This document shows, piece after piece, positions 1 through 13,700 of a stretch of 64,000 nt of DNA. Location of the stretch: assembly GCA_963942565.1 (NCBI GenBank), contig OZ012685.1, forward strand, positions 57,389,917 through 57,453,916, written 5' to 3'. Each line of letters opens with the position of its first letter. The stretch's first letter is position 1. A program made the position numbers and the translations under genes. The stretch is from Maea johnstoni. Lineage: Eukaryota > Annelida > Polychaeta > Spionida > Magelonidae. A model generated the notes under the pieces. That model saw only the letters and a program-made list of their open reading frames with translations. It did no database searches and was not told the DNA's origin.

Positions 1-1688
1 GTATATAACAGATTCTTTACACAAATCTGCAAATATTTACTTTCGCAATGACAAGAGTGCGGTTAAAGTAAACAGACTAGAGTTTGCATTTATTCTGCTA
101 TAAATCACCAACTCAACTGCTGTGCTTAATCAACAGCAGTAGATATAAAACCACTGCTTTAATACCTCCCTCATATACGTTCTATTACAGAAAGGGAACA
201 TTTCAACCCATTTTCCAAGAGAACAGTAGAGGGACTGTATATCATCAGAAAAAAAGCCTCACAGATTGATAAAATCATAGTACAAAGATGATATCTTGCA
301 AATAACTATTATTTTGTAGAGTATTTGTACAGCTTCAGGCATAAAATAAACTTCTTGAACTTTTAGGCAATAAAGGAATTCTTTACCCTGAATTTATCTC
401 TATCAAAAAACCACTATGTCTATTGTGCAGATTGTGATCCCACTTAATTGGAACAATCTTTCTTGAAGACATCTGCTAGTTTTTCTAGAAAGTTAACCCT
501 TGTGCTGGTGGTGGCTAATTTTGCCAATACAAAATGATGCAAAAACATGAAAAATGATGGAAACCCTGGCACATGGGTTCTCATATGAAAGTACTCAGCA
601 AGAGCTTTCCAATGAATACCAATATGACAGGGTTTAAATGGTCTTCAGAAATGTTTGCGCCAATGTGCATTGGACAAAAGTAGCCTTAGCATTGGAAGGG
701 TTAACCTTTAACTTCTCTTATCATCTTGGCACAACAGGTATGGATACAGAGGGGTTTCTAGGGTTCATGAGGCCCTAACAATTAACCAAATGTGGTGAAA
801 AAACAATCGTCTCTAAAACAAACCCTCCCCTCTATAAAAAAATATCCTTCATTTTAGATCCTCTTTGTTATATATAATAAACTCTAGACTGGAAAGGGAA
901 TTTTTAGCCAAAATATAAGAAAATGATAATTCATAATATAAATGTTAGGTATTTCCAGGGAAGGGGGCCCCAACCCTTTCCTCTGTACCAGTACCTGGGC
1001 AATGAGCAGGGATGGGTCAAGGAATGTGGATTTTTAAAAATGCATTGTTCCAACTTCCGCTTGTCATCCAACCAATCAGGCAGTCCTCATACAGCCTCAT
1101 CGTCACTCTGCTGAAAAGATATACATTTTACAAGTTTTACTTCAGCTCATAAATTTTTTACTTCATATTTAAGAAGTGTGGATTTGTGTTAAAACATAAA
1201 AAAAGACATCTTATACATTTCTTATGTCATTGGAAATAGTTTTGATTATCATGAAATTTGCCTAAAAATCTATGGGCCCAGGAATAAGAATGTTCTTTGA
1301 TATTCATATATAATTTTATTAGATTATATCAACTGGCACAGCCTTTGTATATATTTTTTGATATAAATCATTCAAGCGGCACTTGTACTAATGTTTTTGA
1401 TATAACAGCCAAGATGCAAGGTACGTTTTTCCAAATGTCTAGATTTACTAGAGCACATATATTTAAGAAGAGTGGTTTCGTATTAAAACATCAATTATGA
1501 AAAAGGATTTATATTCTACATTTTATTTAAAGTTGAAATTCAATAAATGGTAGTACTTCTTGACCTTTGAAATTATACCTATATGAAACGCTGTACATTT
1601 TCTACACAGTGAAACTTTATTTCAGATATCTCAAAAAGTAGGTCTAATTTTACCCTTATCTTAACGGTATTGGGCTAGTTACCTGATG
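1..1688. other. Sequence downstream of MFSD11 (3' UTR and intergenic)
   Basis: No coding exon is recognisable here. The part next to 1689 is probably the MFSD11 3' UTR, since several TTTATT strings (reverse-strand AATAAA), for example near 1310 and 1523, could serve as poly(A) signals on the minus strand. I cannot choose among them. The only other structure seen is the TTAA-flanked MITE at 497-700. Confidence 0.6.
497..700. mobile_element. piggyBac-like MITE, copy 1
   Basis: A 204 bp element lies exactly between TTAA (493-496) and TTAA (701-704). It starts CCCTTGTGCTG and ends AGCATTGGAAGGG, so the ends are inverted repeats beginning CCCTT. TTAA duplication with CCCTT termini is the piggyBac hallmark; it encodes no protein. 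Related copies are at 3430-3750, 4570-4787 and 33624-33811. Confidence 0.7.
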
Positions 1689-1920
1689 TCAGTCGATCAT
1701 ACTGTATCCCTGTTTGTATGACTTGAGGGCCTCCCACTCGACCAGGAAGAAGCAGATGGTCCCCACAGTGCCTGAGATCACCATGATCAGCAGCTGCCAT
1801 TGTAACAACAGGTGAGAGCTGTAGAAAAACGCTCCCGCAGCTGCTGCAGACTGAAATGAAATAATGATAATAATAATAATAATAATAATAACAATAATAA
1901 TAATAATAATAATAATAATG

Positions 1921-1970
<50 letters not shown>

Positions 1971-1992
1971 TATAATAATAATGATGATAATT

Positions 1993-2023
<31 letters not shown>

Positions 2024-5000
2024 TTTATGTTCAAAAACATTCAAGTACTTCACCCTCTGTCTTGGGTTCTTGAGCGATCATTATTGACCTTTGATTTGTC
2101 AGAAGAAACTGGGGTGGCAAATTAATATGAAATCAACAAGTCTGCAGGTCTGTAAATCTCTTAATTATTCTTAAGAAAAAGTTTTGAAATGTGTTATTTT
2201 AGTGTAAAAGAAAGAATACATGTGCATATAAATATCTTTTTTTGCGAATAGCTCTTGCTACAGATTAAAACATAACGACAAAATAAGACAACTAAGTGAA
2301 ATGAATTAATGTTTTATTCTAAACAAACATTTCTCCATTTTTAACTATAATGATTACTAAGAAGAAAAGCAAATACGATTCTTGCAGACCCATAACAGCC
2401 TTACTTTTCATGTAATATCTTTCTGACCAGAGTATTTCAAGAAAATATTATCAAATATGAGTATTAATTCAGTTCCAATATGAATTGAACCTCAAACTTA
2501 CCTGGACAAATTTATAAAGTGCAAATGGCGGTGCACTGTCCTCTGGGAACATGAAGCCCAATATTGAATAAATCTAAAGAAATATACAGATATATTAGAG
2601 TGCATGCGTGACTAATTATGTAAGAGTAACTATGGCACAATATACAGTCAACACAATTTAATATCTATGAGTAACTCCACAACAAAAGCCAAATTAGTTG
2701 GTTTGAATTGATTATAGAAAATAGGGTGTTTTAGAAATTGACACATATCCAGGTATAAACATCTTATATAAACCTTGTGTTAACCATGATTGCTGCTAAG
2801 TGGATTTCCATTAAGACTCCATTTAAATTCTGAATACATCCTCTGAATATTTGAGCATTGCATATATGATTCACCCAACAGTTTTCCAGATCTTTCTCCA
2901 TTATGTAGAACCACATCCTGTAGGCTGTAGTCCAATGATAACACAAGGTATATTTGTATGTACTTATTAAATATCATTGGTTAGGTTTAGATATTTTGTG
3001 ATTTCGATAAACACCTGACAGATATGAAGATGAAATTTACCTGAGTATTGAAACTAGCATCACCGAAACCCAACATGAAAGCACAGACCAGAGCTACTGC
3101 CTTGCTGGAAAATAGAACACGAGAAATGAGATAGTGCCAACCTTTCAATGAAGATTCGAAACAGACCTTCATTACAAATAAGTACATCCATGCACTTGCG
3201 ACAAGGTAAAAATCAAAAAAAAAATAATAGCTTATTCAATAGCTTATTCAAGACAACATCTATTCAATAGTTTGTGTACTCATATATTTTCAAGATATTC
3301 TTATATATATAATCTTATATATATCAAGAATTGGAGAACTTTCTGAAAATAAGTGAGTCAGATATGCTTATGTAACCTTTTCTAAGAATTATCTAGGATT
3401 ATTTTTGTAGCAATTGAACTATCTGGAGAAATGCTGCTGGTGGCTAATTTTACCATTACAAAATGTTGCAAAAACCTAAAAAAATGACGAAACCCTGGCA
3501 CATAGGTGCTCATCCGAGAGTACTCAACAAGAGCTATCTAATGAAAACCAACATGACAGGGTTAAATGGTTTTTAATACAAAATGATACAAAAACCTAAA
3601 AAATTACCGAAACAATGGCAGATGGGTACTCATCTGAGAGTTCTCAGCGAGAGCCATCCAATGAATACCAAAATGAAAGGGTTTAGATGGTTTTCAAAAA
3701 TGTTTGCATTTTTGTGCTTTGGATGAAAGTAGCCTCAGCATTGTCAAGGGTTAATCAGTGTGATATTTTTACATACTTGGAGGGTGCTAGATATGTAGGG
3801 TTGAGTGTTTCTCCTATAGGTGCCCTATCCGGGAGGTTGAGGAAGATGAGATAGAAGCTGCCCATATGCATGATATAGCCTAGTAGTAGAATAGGGTCAC
3901 GTCCATATACATTAGTTCGCTTCCCAAATAAACCAAATAACGCACCACCTGAAACACAGAAAATGACAAGCATCTTTCAGTGATAGCGTTCAACACTCAT
4001 TATTGCCTTTCTGAGTTCTAATCAGCCATATAAAACATTTGCCTATCTCAATAACACTCACAGCAGCAAGAAACAGAATTAAGGTAAAATCATTCAGGCA
4101 AAAGTTTATGATATGCCAATTCAAAGCGAACATGATAAGAGATTTTTACATCAATGAGAATAAGTTTTAAAAAAATACAATACATTTTAACACCAAAGAT
4201 ATAAAATATCTTTAACACTTAGAAGTAGGTATTTGCTAGTCAATTTTATCTGAATATGTTTTGATCTTCATTCAAGAATATGACACTCAAAACTTTAGTT
4301 TTCCACTTTCAGATACCAGTTTCAAAATTCTGGCAATATGTCTAGGATTATAACAATTCAGTCCTACCTACAATTTCTCCAACTCCTATCATGATACCTG
4401 TTAAGCCAACCAGGCTTTTGGCAGAGTCCCCAAAATGTTGATTCTGACCAACACTAGTGCCATAAACTCCACTGAAAAATGTCAGCTCAAAACCTACAAG
4501 AGAAAGATTCTGCTGTGTTAACCATTCATCCCCCAGCCAAAATACCACAAATACTGTAAATCCTGTTAACACTTCCAATTTTGGGGCTACTTTCGTCCAA
4601 AGCACAAGGATTCTAAGATCTTTGAACACCATCTAAACCTTTTCATGTTGGTATTCATTGGATAGCTCTTGCCGAGTACTCTCAAATGAGTACCCAAATG
4701 CCAGAGTTTTGTATTTTTTAAAGGTTTTTTGCATCATTTTGTATAGGCCAAATTAGCCATCAGCAGCATTTAAGGGGTTAATTCATTGAAGTTTTTAATT
4801 TGAGGATATCAACCGATCAGAGTCATCAGACATAATCAGTAAAATAAGATTTGGAAATTTCTGAACAGCATCAGATTGACAAATTTATGACATTAACAAG
4901 GCTAATCGGATGTCAGCCCTGTGTGGGGGAGGCCATGACAAATAAACCGGATACATTCATTATGCTCTGATTACCGTATTACCCCGCATACACCCCACAC

Positions 5001-8000
5001 TTTTATACAGTGCAGCACCTATGTCAAGGAGGGGGTGCGTGTTATCAACGGGTACAAGAACCAGAACTTTTTTACATCGATGCCACGGGTGCGGGTACGT
5101 GTGGGGCAGGGTTGGAAAACACCATTTAAGTACCCCCGGGAGGAAAGGATGGCATATTCATCCATATTTGGATTTTAATTACGTTATGATTAGGGAATAA
5201 AAGGGGCTCGGGAGGGTGAATTGAAATTGATACAGATACGCCCGGGGAGCAGATTTGGCACGAGCTGCGGAGCTGGTGTCTGCTCTCATCTCAAGTGATG
5301 TCAACAAACGGGCACCAATCAGTATCAATTACAATTTACCATCACAAACCCTTATCAAATTGTAATTGTGTCCTGTTTATTTGTCCTAGACTCGCTCCTC
5401 TCAGCTGAAAAACCAGGGCAGAAATGTAGCTCTCTGCACCTAATGGCCAGCCAACTCCCCCTGCGTATGATAAACGGGGTATCGTATTTTACATACGGGA
5501 AAGGGAGGGGGTGCGTATTATCTAGGGGGTGCGGGTGTACGCGGGGTAATACGGTAAGCAATTTACAGGGTAAATTGTCATTGATACTGACAAGTGCCTT
5601 GTTGTTGATTTCATTCATCAAGAGCCGATATGAGATCAGACAACTCAACCTCTCAATTTATCAGTATTAATTTCAATCTGTCCTCCCCTGCTAATTCAAT
5701 CATTTTATCATCATTCAAGTAGATGTGCCTCAGCCAGTCCTCCCTGGGGTACCAGGTTACCATTATAGTGTCTATGTGGAACAGTTCACTGCTGTTTTTA
5801 ACTTGCCGATCATATGTGATAGTGATCGGCAAAGTAAGATCTGGAAAATTCTCATGAGGAAGCCCATACACCAATGATATAGAATAGTTTTCTTACCTGT
5901 GTAGGCAAATGTACAGCTTAAGAGCAACATCTCTTTGGTCTTGAATAGCTGAAATGCTCTCACTGAAATATACAGAAAATAGGATGGTCTTGATGGCCTG
6001 CAAGTGCAACCAAAGTAACACTACTGAATCATGTGTTTCCTCTCTTTTTTACCGATTGATCTCTTTCTTTTTTAAGAAATTAAGCAATATCCAAATAAAT
6101 CAGAGGTTAGGGATTATAAATATATAATTTATTTTCATTCTAAAGAATTGGTGAAGACAAAATTCAAAGTTTGAAGTGTGAATGTTGAATATACATATTA
6201 AATGAATATACATATCAAAGCAGTTAAGGGAAGTAGTTAAGAATTTACCAAAAGAATTTCCTTATCCGTATATTACTGGTGAAGCACTTTTTTCCATAAT
6301 TCAGATACATTTTAGTGATGCAGGGCAGTGGCCTATTTTGACTTACCGAATTGCTGAGTAGGAGACTGGCTTTCACTAAAAAAAAGGCAGAGAAAACAGA
6401 AACTAATTATCAATGGGAATTAAAACACTGCCATTTTTACCTCATCTACAAAATTCCGAGATCCAAAAGTACCTGCATCTGATGAAGATATCCAAATTTG
6501 ATAACCACAACATGTTCTTTTTTCATGACACTGCCCAACTATTGCAAAGTATTCGGGTGAAGATTTAAAGAGATACAGGATTTATTAGTAGGCAGATTGT
6601 TTTTTGATCAAGTACAATGTATAACATAAGCATGTTGAAAGAATTCTAATCAGCCATACCTTATAATGAAGGGGAACTGACATTGTATTAGGAAATCATG
6701 CCTTATTTCAAATAGTAAATACATGCTAAATGGTTTTAGAGTATATTGAGGTCTCCCATGAGAAATAGGACGCCCCAAAATTTTACAATTGCCTATTTTG
6801 GGCACCCAGTTTCACAATCCTGGCTAAGACCCTACAGGTACACATATATTTTCTAGAATTCCACCTACTCGACATTCTGGCTCCTGTTGAGACTGAGAAG
6901 TCCATCAGGCTGGTTGGGAAGCCTCATCCGTAGAAAGAATAGCACCACCACCCCCAGGCCACTCACGACGGAGAGTACGATAAAGAGACTTGTGCGCATG
7001 TCTGGTGTGACTGTCACAGCTCCATGGAAGGAGAGGTACACATAGAGATTGCCAAACAGTAAGCTGAAATTAGGAGAATAATGAATTCAAACATTAGAAA
7101 AGTAACAGTATGATATGATAATATAAATGCAATCCAAAAATATGCATACATCTTGAAACTTGCTGACTCAATTTTTTTAATTGCTAGGAAGGACAGGTAC
7201 AAATAGAGATTGCCAAATAGTAATGACAAATAGTAAGCTGAAATTAACCAGATACTAAATTCAAATATTAGAAAAGTAACAGCACGATCAAGAATATAAA
7301 TGCAATCTATTTTTTTAAAGTGCTTGGTGAAAAAGTGGTTGTACAACTCAGAATCCAAATGTGAAATATTGAACAAAGGGAGAGAAAATTTGACTAACTA
7401 TTAACCCTTGTCACTAAAAAGATGAAAGAATGCATGTCTAAATATCTATAGTGAAACACTATGGGGTAAAGAATAGTTTGAGGGTGGAAAGGTCCTGGCT
7501 AACAGGGTGTCTAGGTGGCATTTGAAGACCCAAACCAGATGTTAAGACACCAAATAATTCTGGTCAGTATTTCCTAAAAAACAATGTTATTTCAACTTAA
7601 ATGTTGAAAATTCCAACTTCAATCAAAATGCAACTTTCTGAATAAATGAATTCATGCCTATGATTGTTAATTAACTTTAGTATTGTCCATCTTATGACAT
7701 ATTGCATTTTGATTCTATAATTAATATGTAATCCTATCATTATTTCAGATATTGCAAGATCCTAATTCAGTCATTTTTCTATAATCAAGATGTTGAGTAG
7801 AATTAACCCAATAAAATACAATACAGCAATAGGGAATCCTTACCTGCATTGCAATAATGCCCAGAAAATGCCACTGTTGCGCGTAATAGTTTCCGAATCA
7901 GAGTTTGTGGTGAGGAAACTACCTTGTGCAGTCCAAAGTACTGAAAAGATAAAATACCATACTACAGGTGAACTGGCTTAATATGGATGTGTTTTATCCA

Positions 8001-9952
8001 GATTTTTGGATTTACCGTACAGATTTCAAGGGCCCGGTACCTCCCAATACATTTACATGCAAATTTCAGTGCTTATTATGGACAATTTAATCTGTACCTC
8101 GCCAAAACCAGACGATTTTCGAGACACGCTCTTTACCATTTAAGGTTTAAGAGCATGCTTTTATCCGGATTGCCGGTCATGAATTGAGTGCGCCCTATCA
8201 CATGATACGACACGCCAAAGTCATTGCCACAGAAAGCAGAAATAATGTCCTCTCCCACAAAAAACGAGGAGGACAGACAATTAAATAGACAGGGGGATGT
8301 GGTGGGAGGGTCAGGGAAAGAGGGGAGATATGGGGATTGTAAATATATAGTCGATGGGTCACGATTCTGTCTTGCTTTTTGAAATGTACACGCCTTGCCG
8401 TGCATGCTTGCTAAATTCTTCTATTGCCTTTATGCATAATCCAGATTTTGCCTAATCAAGACAGAAATTTAGGGTCCACATCCATCTGGATTAAGCCAGT
8501 GCACCTGTGCTATAAGAAATTGTAAGTGACAAACGATGAATTTATTGGAGAAGGTGATATATATTGTCATTTGATCTAACAACTGATAAGCAAGTTCTTT
8601 CTGTAAAAATAGCATAAATTCTGTTTGCAAAATAAAAGTTATAGAAAGACTTTGAATCAGGGACTCAGCCAGGACCCATCCAGCCAGTCTTTTGTACAGG
8701 CAGTTTCCTGAGAAACTCCTTTTTGGACAGGCAAATGTTTCTATGAAGAATTTTCAATTTTTACTTTTTTGGACTAAAAACCATCTTTTCTTAACAAACC
8801 CTCTTGTAAGACATTACTGAAATATAAACTGCCCTTTTTGACACAATAAGCTATTAAATGTGGTTGGTATAAGGATTTGAAAATGCTGTTTTGGACAGGC
8901 ATTTCAAAAGATCCTGCTTTAGATACTGTACTATGTACAGTGTATAGAAGTGTCAATTTCATAATATTGTACAGTCTATGTATTAGTCCTGGAATTTATT
9001 ACTGATATTTAGACTTAAATATTAGTGCCACTTATTAGTACCTACATATTATGCAATTAGACAACCTCCATGTTTCTAGCCTACCAGCATGTTTATACCA
9101 CTACAGTATTGTGCTAGCTAGTACTATTTTCAGACCGTTGTTAGGCCTATTACCCTACCCTACCTAGTTTTTATCCCCTACCCTAATTTTTTTGTTTGCC
9201 AATCCTACTGAAAAATGAATTCTTCCTACCCAAAAAATTGCCTCGCCGTCCTAAGTACCAATTCTCCAACCATTAAATTATAAATTTCTGGATGAACAGA
9301 AGCATGGGCCTACAATTAATGCATATAAAGACAATTACAACAAGGCAAACCTTTATCAAAGCCATCCAACTCCAGGGAATCGTGCAAGTTAAAGAATAAA
9401 AATAATAATTAAAAAAAAAAATCCCTACCTACCCTACCTATATTTTTTAGGACGTAATAGGAACCAAACATTTTTTTTTTTGGCCTTACAAGAAAAAAGC
9501 TCATATCTACTCACCTCCTGCTCCAAGACCCACTAACACAGATCCTAGGTACAATGACCATACCATTGGCTTCAGGAAAGATAAAATAAACAACCTGAAA
9601 AATAATGAGTAACCTCTTATGTTTTGTCATTTTCAATGTAAAAGTTAAAACCCAGTCGCGCCTGTATCACCCATAAATGCTTTAACATTTTGGATAATTT
9701 TCCCCGAAAAAGAATAATTTTTTCAAAAAAAAAAATCCTTAAAATCTTTTGTAATTTGACATATTGTTCTTGGCTCTTTTTCAAAAGTATCATCGATCAA
9801 GACATTATTTTTGAAAGTGAAACTACAACCATGAATGTGTCTTCAACACAGATAGTAAGTCCCAGAAGTAGGACCTGAATGATTAGCTATCGAAGTAGTA
9901 ATATAACTTGAAGTAGTAGACTAGTAGTGGTGGTAGTAGTAGGCTAGTAGTG

Positions 9953-10025
<73 letters not shown>

Positions 10026-10673
10026 AAGTAGTAGTAGTAGTAGTAGTACAGGTGAACTTGGATATGACGGACTCAATGGGACCAGACAAATTGGTCCGTC
10101 ATATGCAAAATCCGTTGTATGCATATGACGAATACTTGATATGCATCGAACTGGGACCAAGCATATGGTCCGTCATATGCAAAAATCCGTCGTACAGTGG
10201 TCCGTCATATCCAAGTTCACCTGTAGTAGTAGTAGTCAGGATTCGGATGCAAAGAGATTTTTGATATCGATTGATCGAAAAATATTTCAAACAATTAATT
10301 GATTGGTTCGAGTTTTATGGCCACATTGTCATAATTCAAGGCAAACGATTTCAAACATCATTGTGCCTCGGCACACATGTGGTGTACCGCGGCAATTGAT
10401 GAATCGGTGCACCAAATATGGCGCAATAGAATTGTTTACTCATGAGTCTTGACACGGAGCCGGTCCGTGTCACTTTACGAAAGAACTTTCGTACGGATTT
10501 ACGGTGGAAAAAGGTAAGTTGTGTAAAAGTCTTTATTGTTTTGTATGTTTTGGCCACGTAATTTCACAATATTTCACATTTTAAATAATCGATTATTTCA
10601 AATGCTGTTCGAACGGGTGAAGTTGGCCTGACCTCAACCAACTGCTCGAGTACTCGATTAATCGTCTGACCAC

Positions 10674-10707
<34 letters not shown>

Positions 10708-13700
10708 TAAGTAGTAGTAATAGTATAAGTAATATTAGTAATATTAGAAATTTAGAAGTAGTAATAGTAGTAGTAGTTGCAGTAACAGTAGCAGCAGTAA
10801 ATCAAAAGACTTACGTGTACATTAGACCTGAGACGATCATGCCAATTTTTGGCCCAGTCAAACTAACCACTGATGGGGCTATCCAATTAGCTGCAGCTAA
10901 CACTGCATATATGATAGCCAAGCTGAAATCAAATAAATCATTTTCATAAACAAATCATATAAAAAATCATATATATTATCAAAGACAAATTCTTGGAATA
11001 ACTAGACTTAAATAGTATAAAAATCTAATCAAAAATTACTCCATTGGTCTTCTTACACTTTACAACCTCAGTACAAGTAAAGGCCAGTAACTAATATATC
11101 ATACATTAAAGGCCCACAGTACTAGACAACATGCAGTTGAACTAGGGATGTCATCGATAGTTGACAAATTGATAAATCAGTATTTTCACTTTGTCAATTA
11201 AATCTAATCGAATGGTTGGGATGAATGAAATAATCAATATTCTGTACCTCAATAATAACGTATGACTATCAATAAAAAAATACACTTTTCCTAGACATTT
11301 TTCCGTTAAACTAATGCAAAGTGAAACTCTGACTAAATACTGAAGTATTTTCTATGGCTTTTGTAAGAGGAATTGGAAGGAATGGTGTGCTTTACTCAGG
11401 CATATGGCCAAGACACAGGGTATCCAACCAAAATAAAGGGATATCAATGACATCCCTATAAATAATTGTGCCCTACGAGAATGTTTCGCCGCATCGAATC
11501 GAATCAAAAAATATATCAATTAATTGAATGGATAAAATTTCATATCAATGACATCACTAAATTGAACATGCATTATCATTCTATACTTGTAAACTAAGTT
11601 TGGCTTACGACTAAAAAAATATTATCTCTCAGCCTCTCAGGAATGATTCAAAACATATGTCTCCCATAGTCCCATTGCTAGAGCTTGACCCATTCATACC
11701 TGTAGCAACCCAAAAAGGCCTGACTTGTTTGGTAATATCATTCTTTCAAAAACTCGACAATCAATTCCCTATCAGATATTTTAAAAATGCATGCTTTATT
11801 TCTAAGTTTCTTTAACAAGTATCATAGATACAGGCAACACTTGACAATGAGAGTTCTAGGCATGAATGGGTTAAAATGATTGCAACTAATGTACCAAGAT
11901 AACCTCCACATGGCATCAATATAGCAGTATAGCTAATTGGTTATAAAATATCAATTATTGTTCATTATGGTATAATTGTTCACACAGTGAGTGATTCACA
12001 ATAACATGACAGACACATTACAAGGGTCAATGATGTAAAAGCAAAAATGTAAGACCTAGTTGAAAATGTTGGATATCATGTGGGTCTCGATGGGCGGAAG
12101 TTGTTCTTAAATCTAAAAGATAGCGTAGGTAGGTCAGTAATTTTTTTTTTTGGGGGGGGGGGGATTATTTTTTGTTAAAATATGTGTGTTTTATGCATGT
12201 TTTATGTTCATTGGGAGTTGAAAGTGCAGAAAAATCTTTTTTTGAGTTAAAACCTGTTAGGGTAGGGTTACAGAGAACAAACAACTTTTTAAGGTGTCAC
12301 GTTCCTGTTGACATGATCAACATTTCAACCAATAGAAATACTTTGGCTTAACACACCCACATGCAGAACTGCATTGTGATCTCATTGAAACATACATCTG
12401 TCAGCAGCTACACATTAGCTGAGATAAGTAGGCCAGCTAAGGCCACTACTCACAGGTTTGTACCAGTACTCTATACAATGCCAAATACCAATATTAAATG
12501 TATCATATTTTGTAGAACCTGTTATATACAGGAGCTACTTAACGATATAAAAATGTCTTGCTGCTACCTGGATGTCCCTGCATTTAGGCATATTCGCTAT
12601 TTTAATCAAAATCTTTAAAGCTGACAGTGCTAAACAAAATGAAGTTAGGTCCCTGAGATGCAGGGAGTATCATTAAAAATACTGTTAAGATATTGTAACG
12701 ATAAGAAAATATTGCTAGCAATATTGTATTGTATTGCAAATGTTTTAAAGGAGCTAATCCTTATCACTATTCATACAATACAGTACTGCATACATAGCCA
12801 GGTGATCAGGTGTCTGAGAATATAAATGATATATCAAAAGCTTACAGTTTGTATAAATTTAAGATCATTAAACAAAATCCTTAAATTTAAAAAACTACTG
12901 ACCTTGTATATCCACTTCCTGTGAAACCTTCATGTGATGCCCCAACAATGACACTTTGCTGAAAATAGATATCACATGAGATAATACTTACATTAAATTT
13001 ATTGATTTTTCAGGCAATTCAATGGTCATTTTGTGTTGAATTAGACCTCAAAGTATCTCAAGACCCATCAGTATGTGTGTTAACTGATGTCCATACCCTG
13101 TTATCTATATGCTTGCTATTAACTATATAGTACATACACACCTTCCTATACCTGGCAATAAAAAAATCTTTCCATCATAGCAACTAAATTTCTAACACAA
13201 TGGCTCAACTAATAACTTAGTAGTCTACCTGGATGTATAGAGATGAATGAAAATTATGGAATCTGAAAGTTGAAAAATGCACTTTTATTTCATTTTGGAC
13301 AAAAATTCTGAGAAAAAGGGTTATGACAAAATGTGATGTCCTTTCCTCCACATTTGTGAACTTGGAAGGGTCCTGGTCCATAATTCTGGATAGGTCTGTT
13401 TAAAAAAACTATGCATGTTTCTCCAGTTTTTACCCCAAAACTCTTACACCCTGCTTGGAGGATATCTTCTCATCAGAAGACCTTTCAGGCAATATATACT
13501 TGGAATAGGATGAATTGTCAAATAAAAGCATGGTAGATTAAAAACTGAGCCAAAAAAACAAACAAACTGTATAAACTACCTTAAATGTGCAAGTATATAA
13601 ATGATTTCCAGACCTGCAGTATGTGAGTGATTTAGAAATTGAATGGGTCACTTGTTAAGTTCTCGCTCAGGGTCTTAGCCAGGATTTAAAAGCTGGGGGT

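Noticed and set aside
1675-2073. Poly-Tyr and poly-Ile open frames
   Set aside because: They are translations of the (TTA)n microsatellite; only the last MFSD11 exon on the minus strand is real.
9883-10264. Poly-Thr, poly-Leu and poly-Val open frames
   Set aside because: Translations of the (TAG)n microsatellite and the adjoining MITE.
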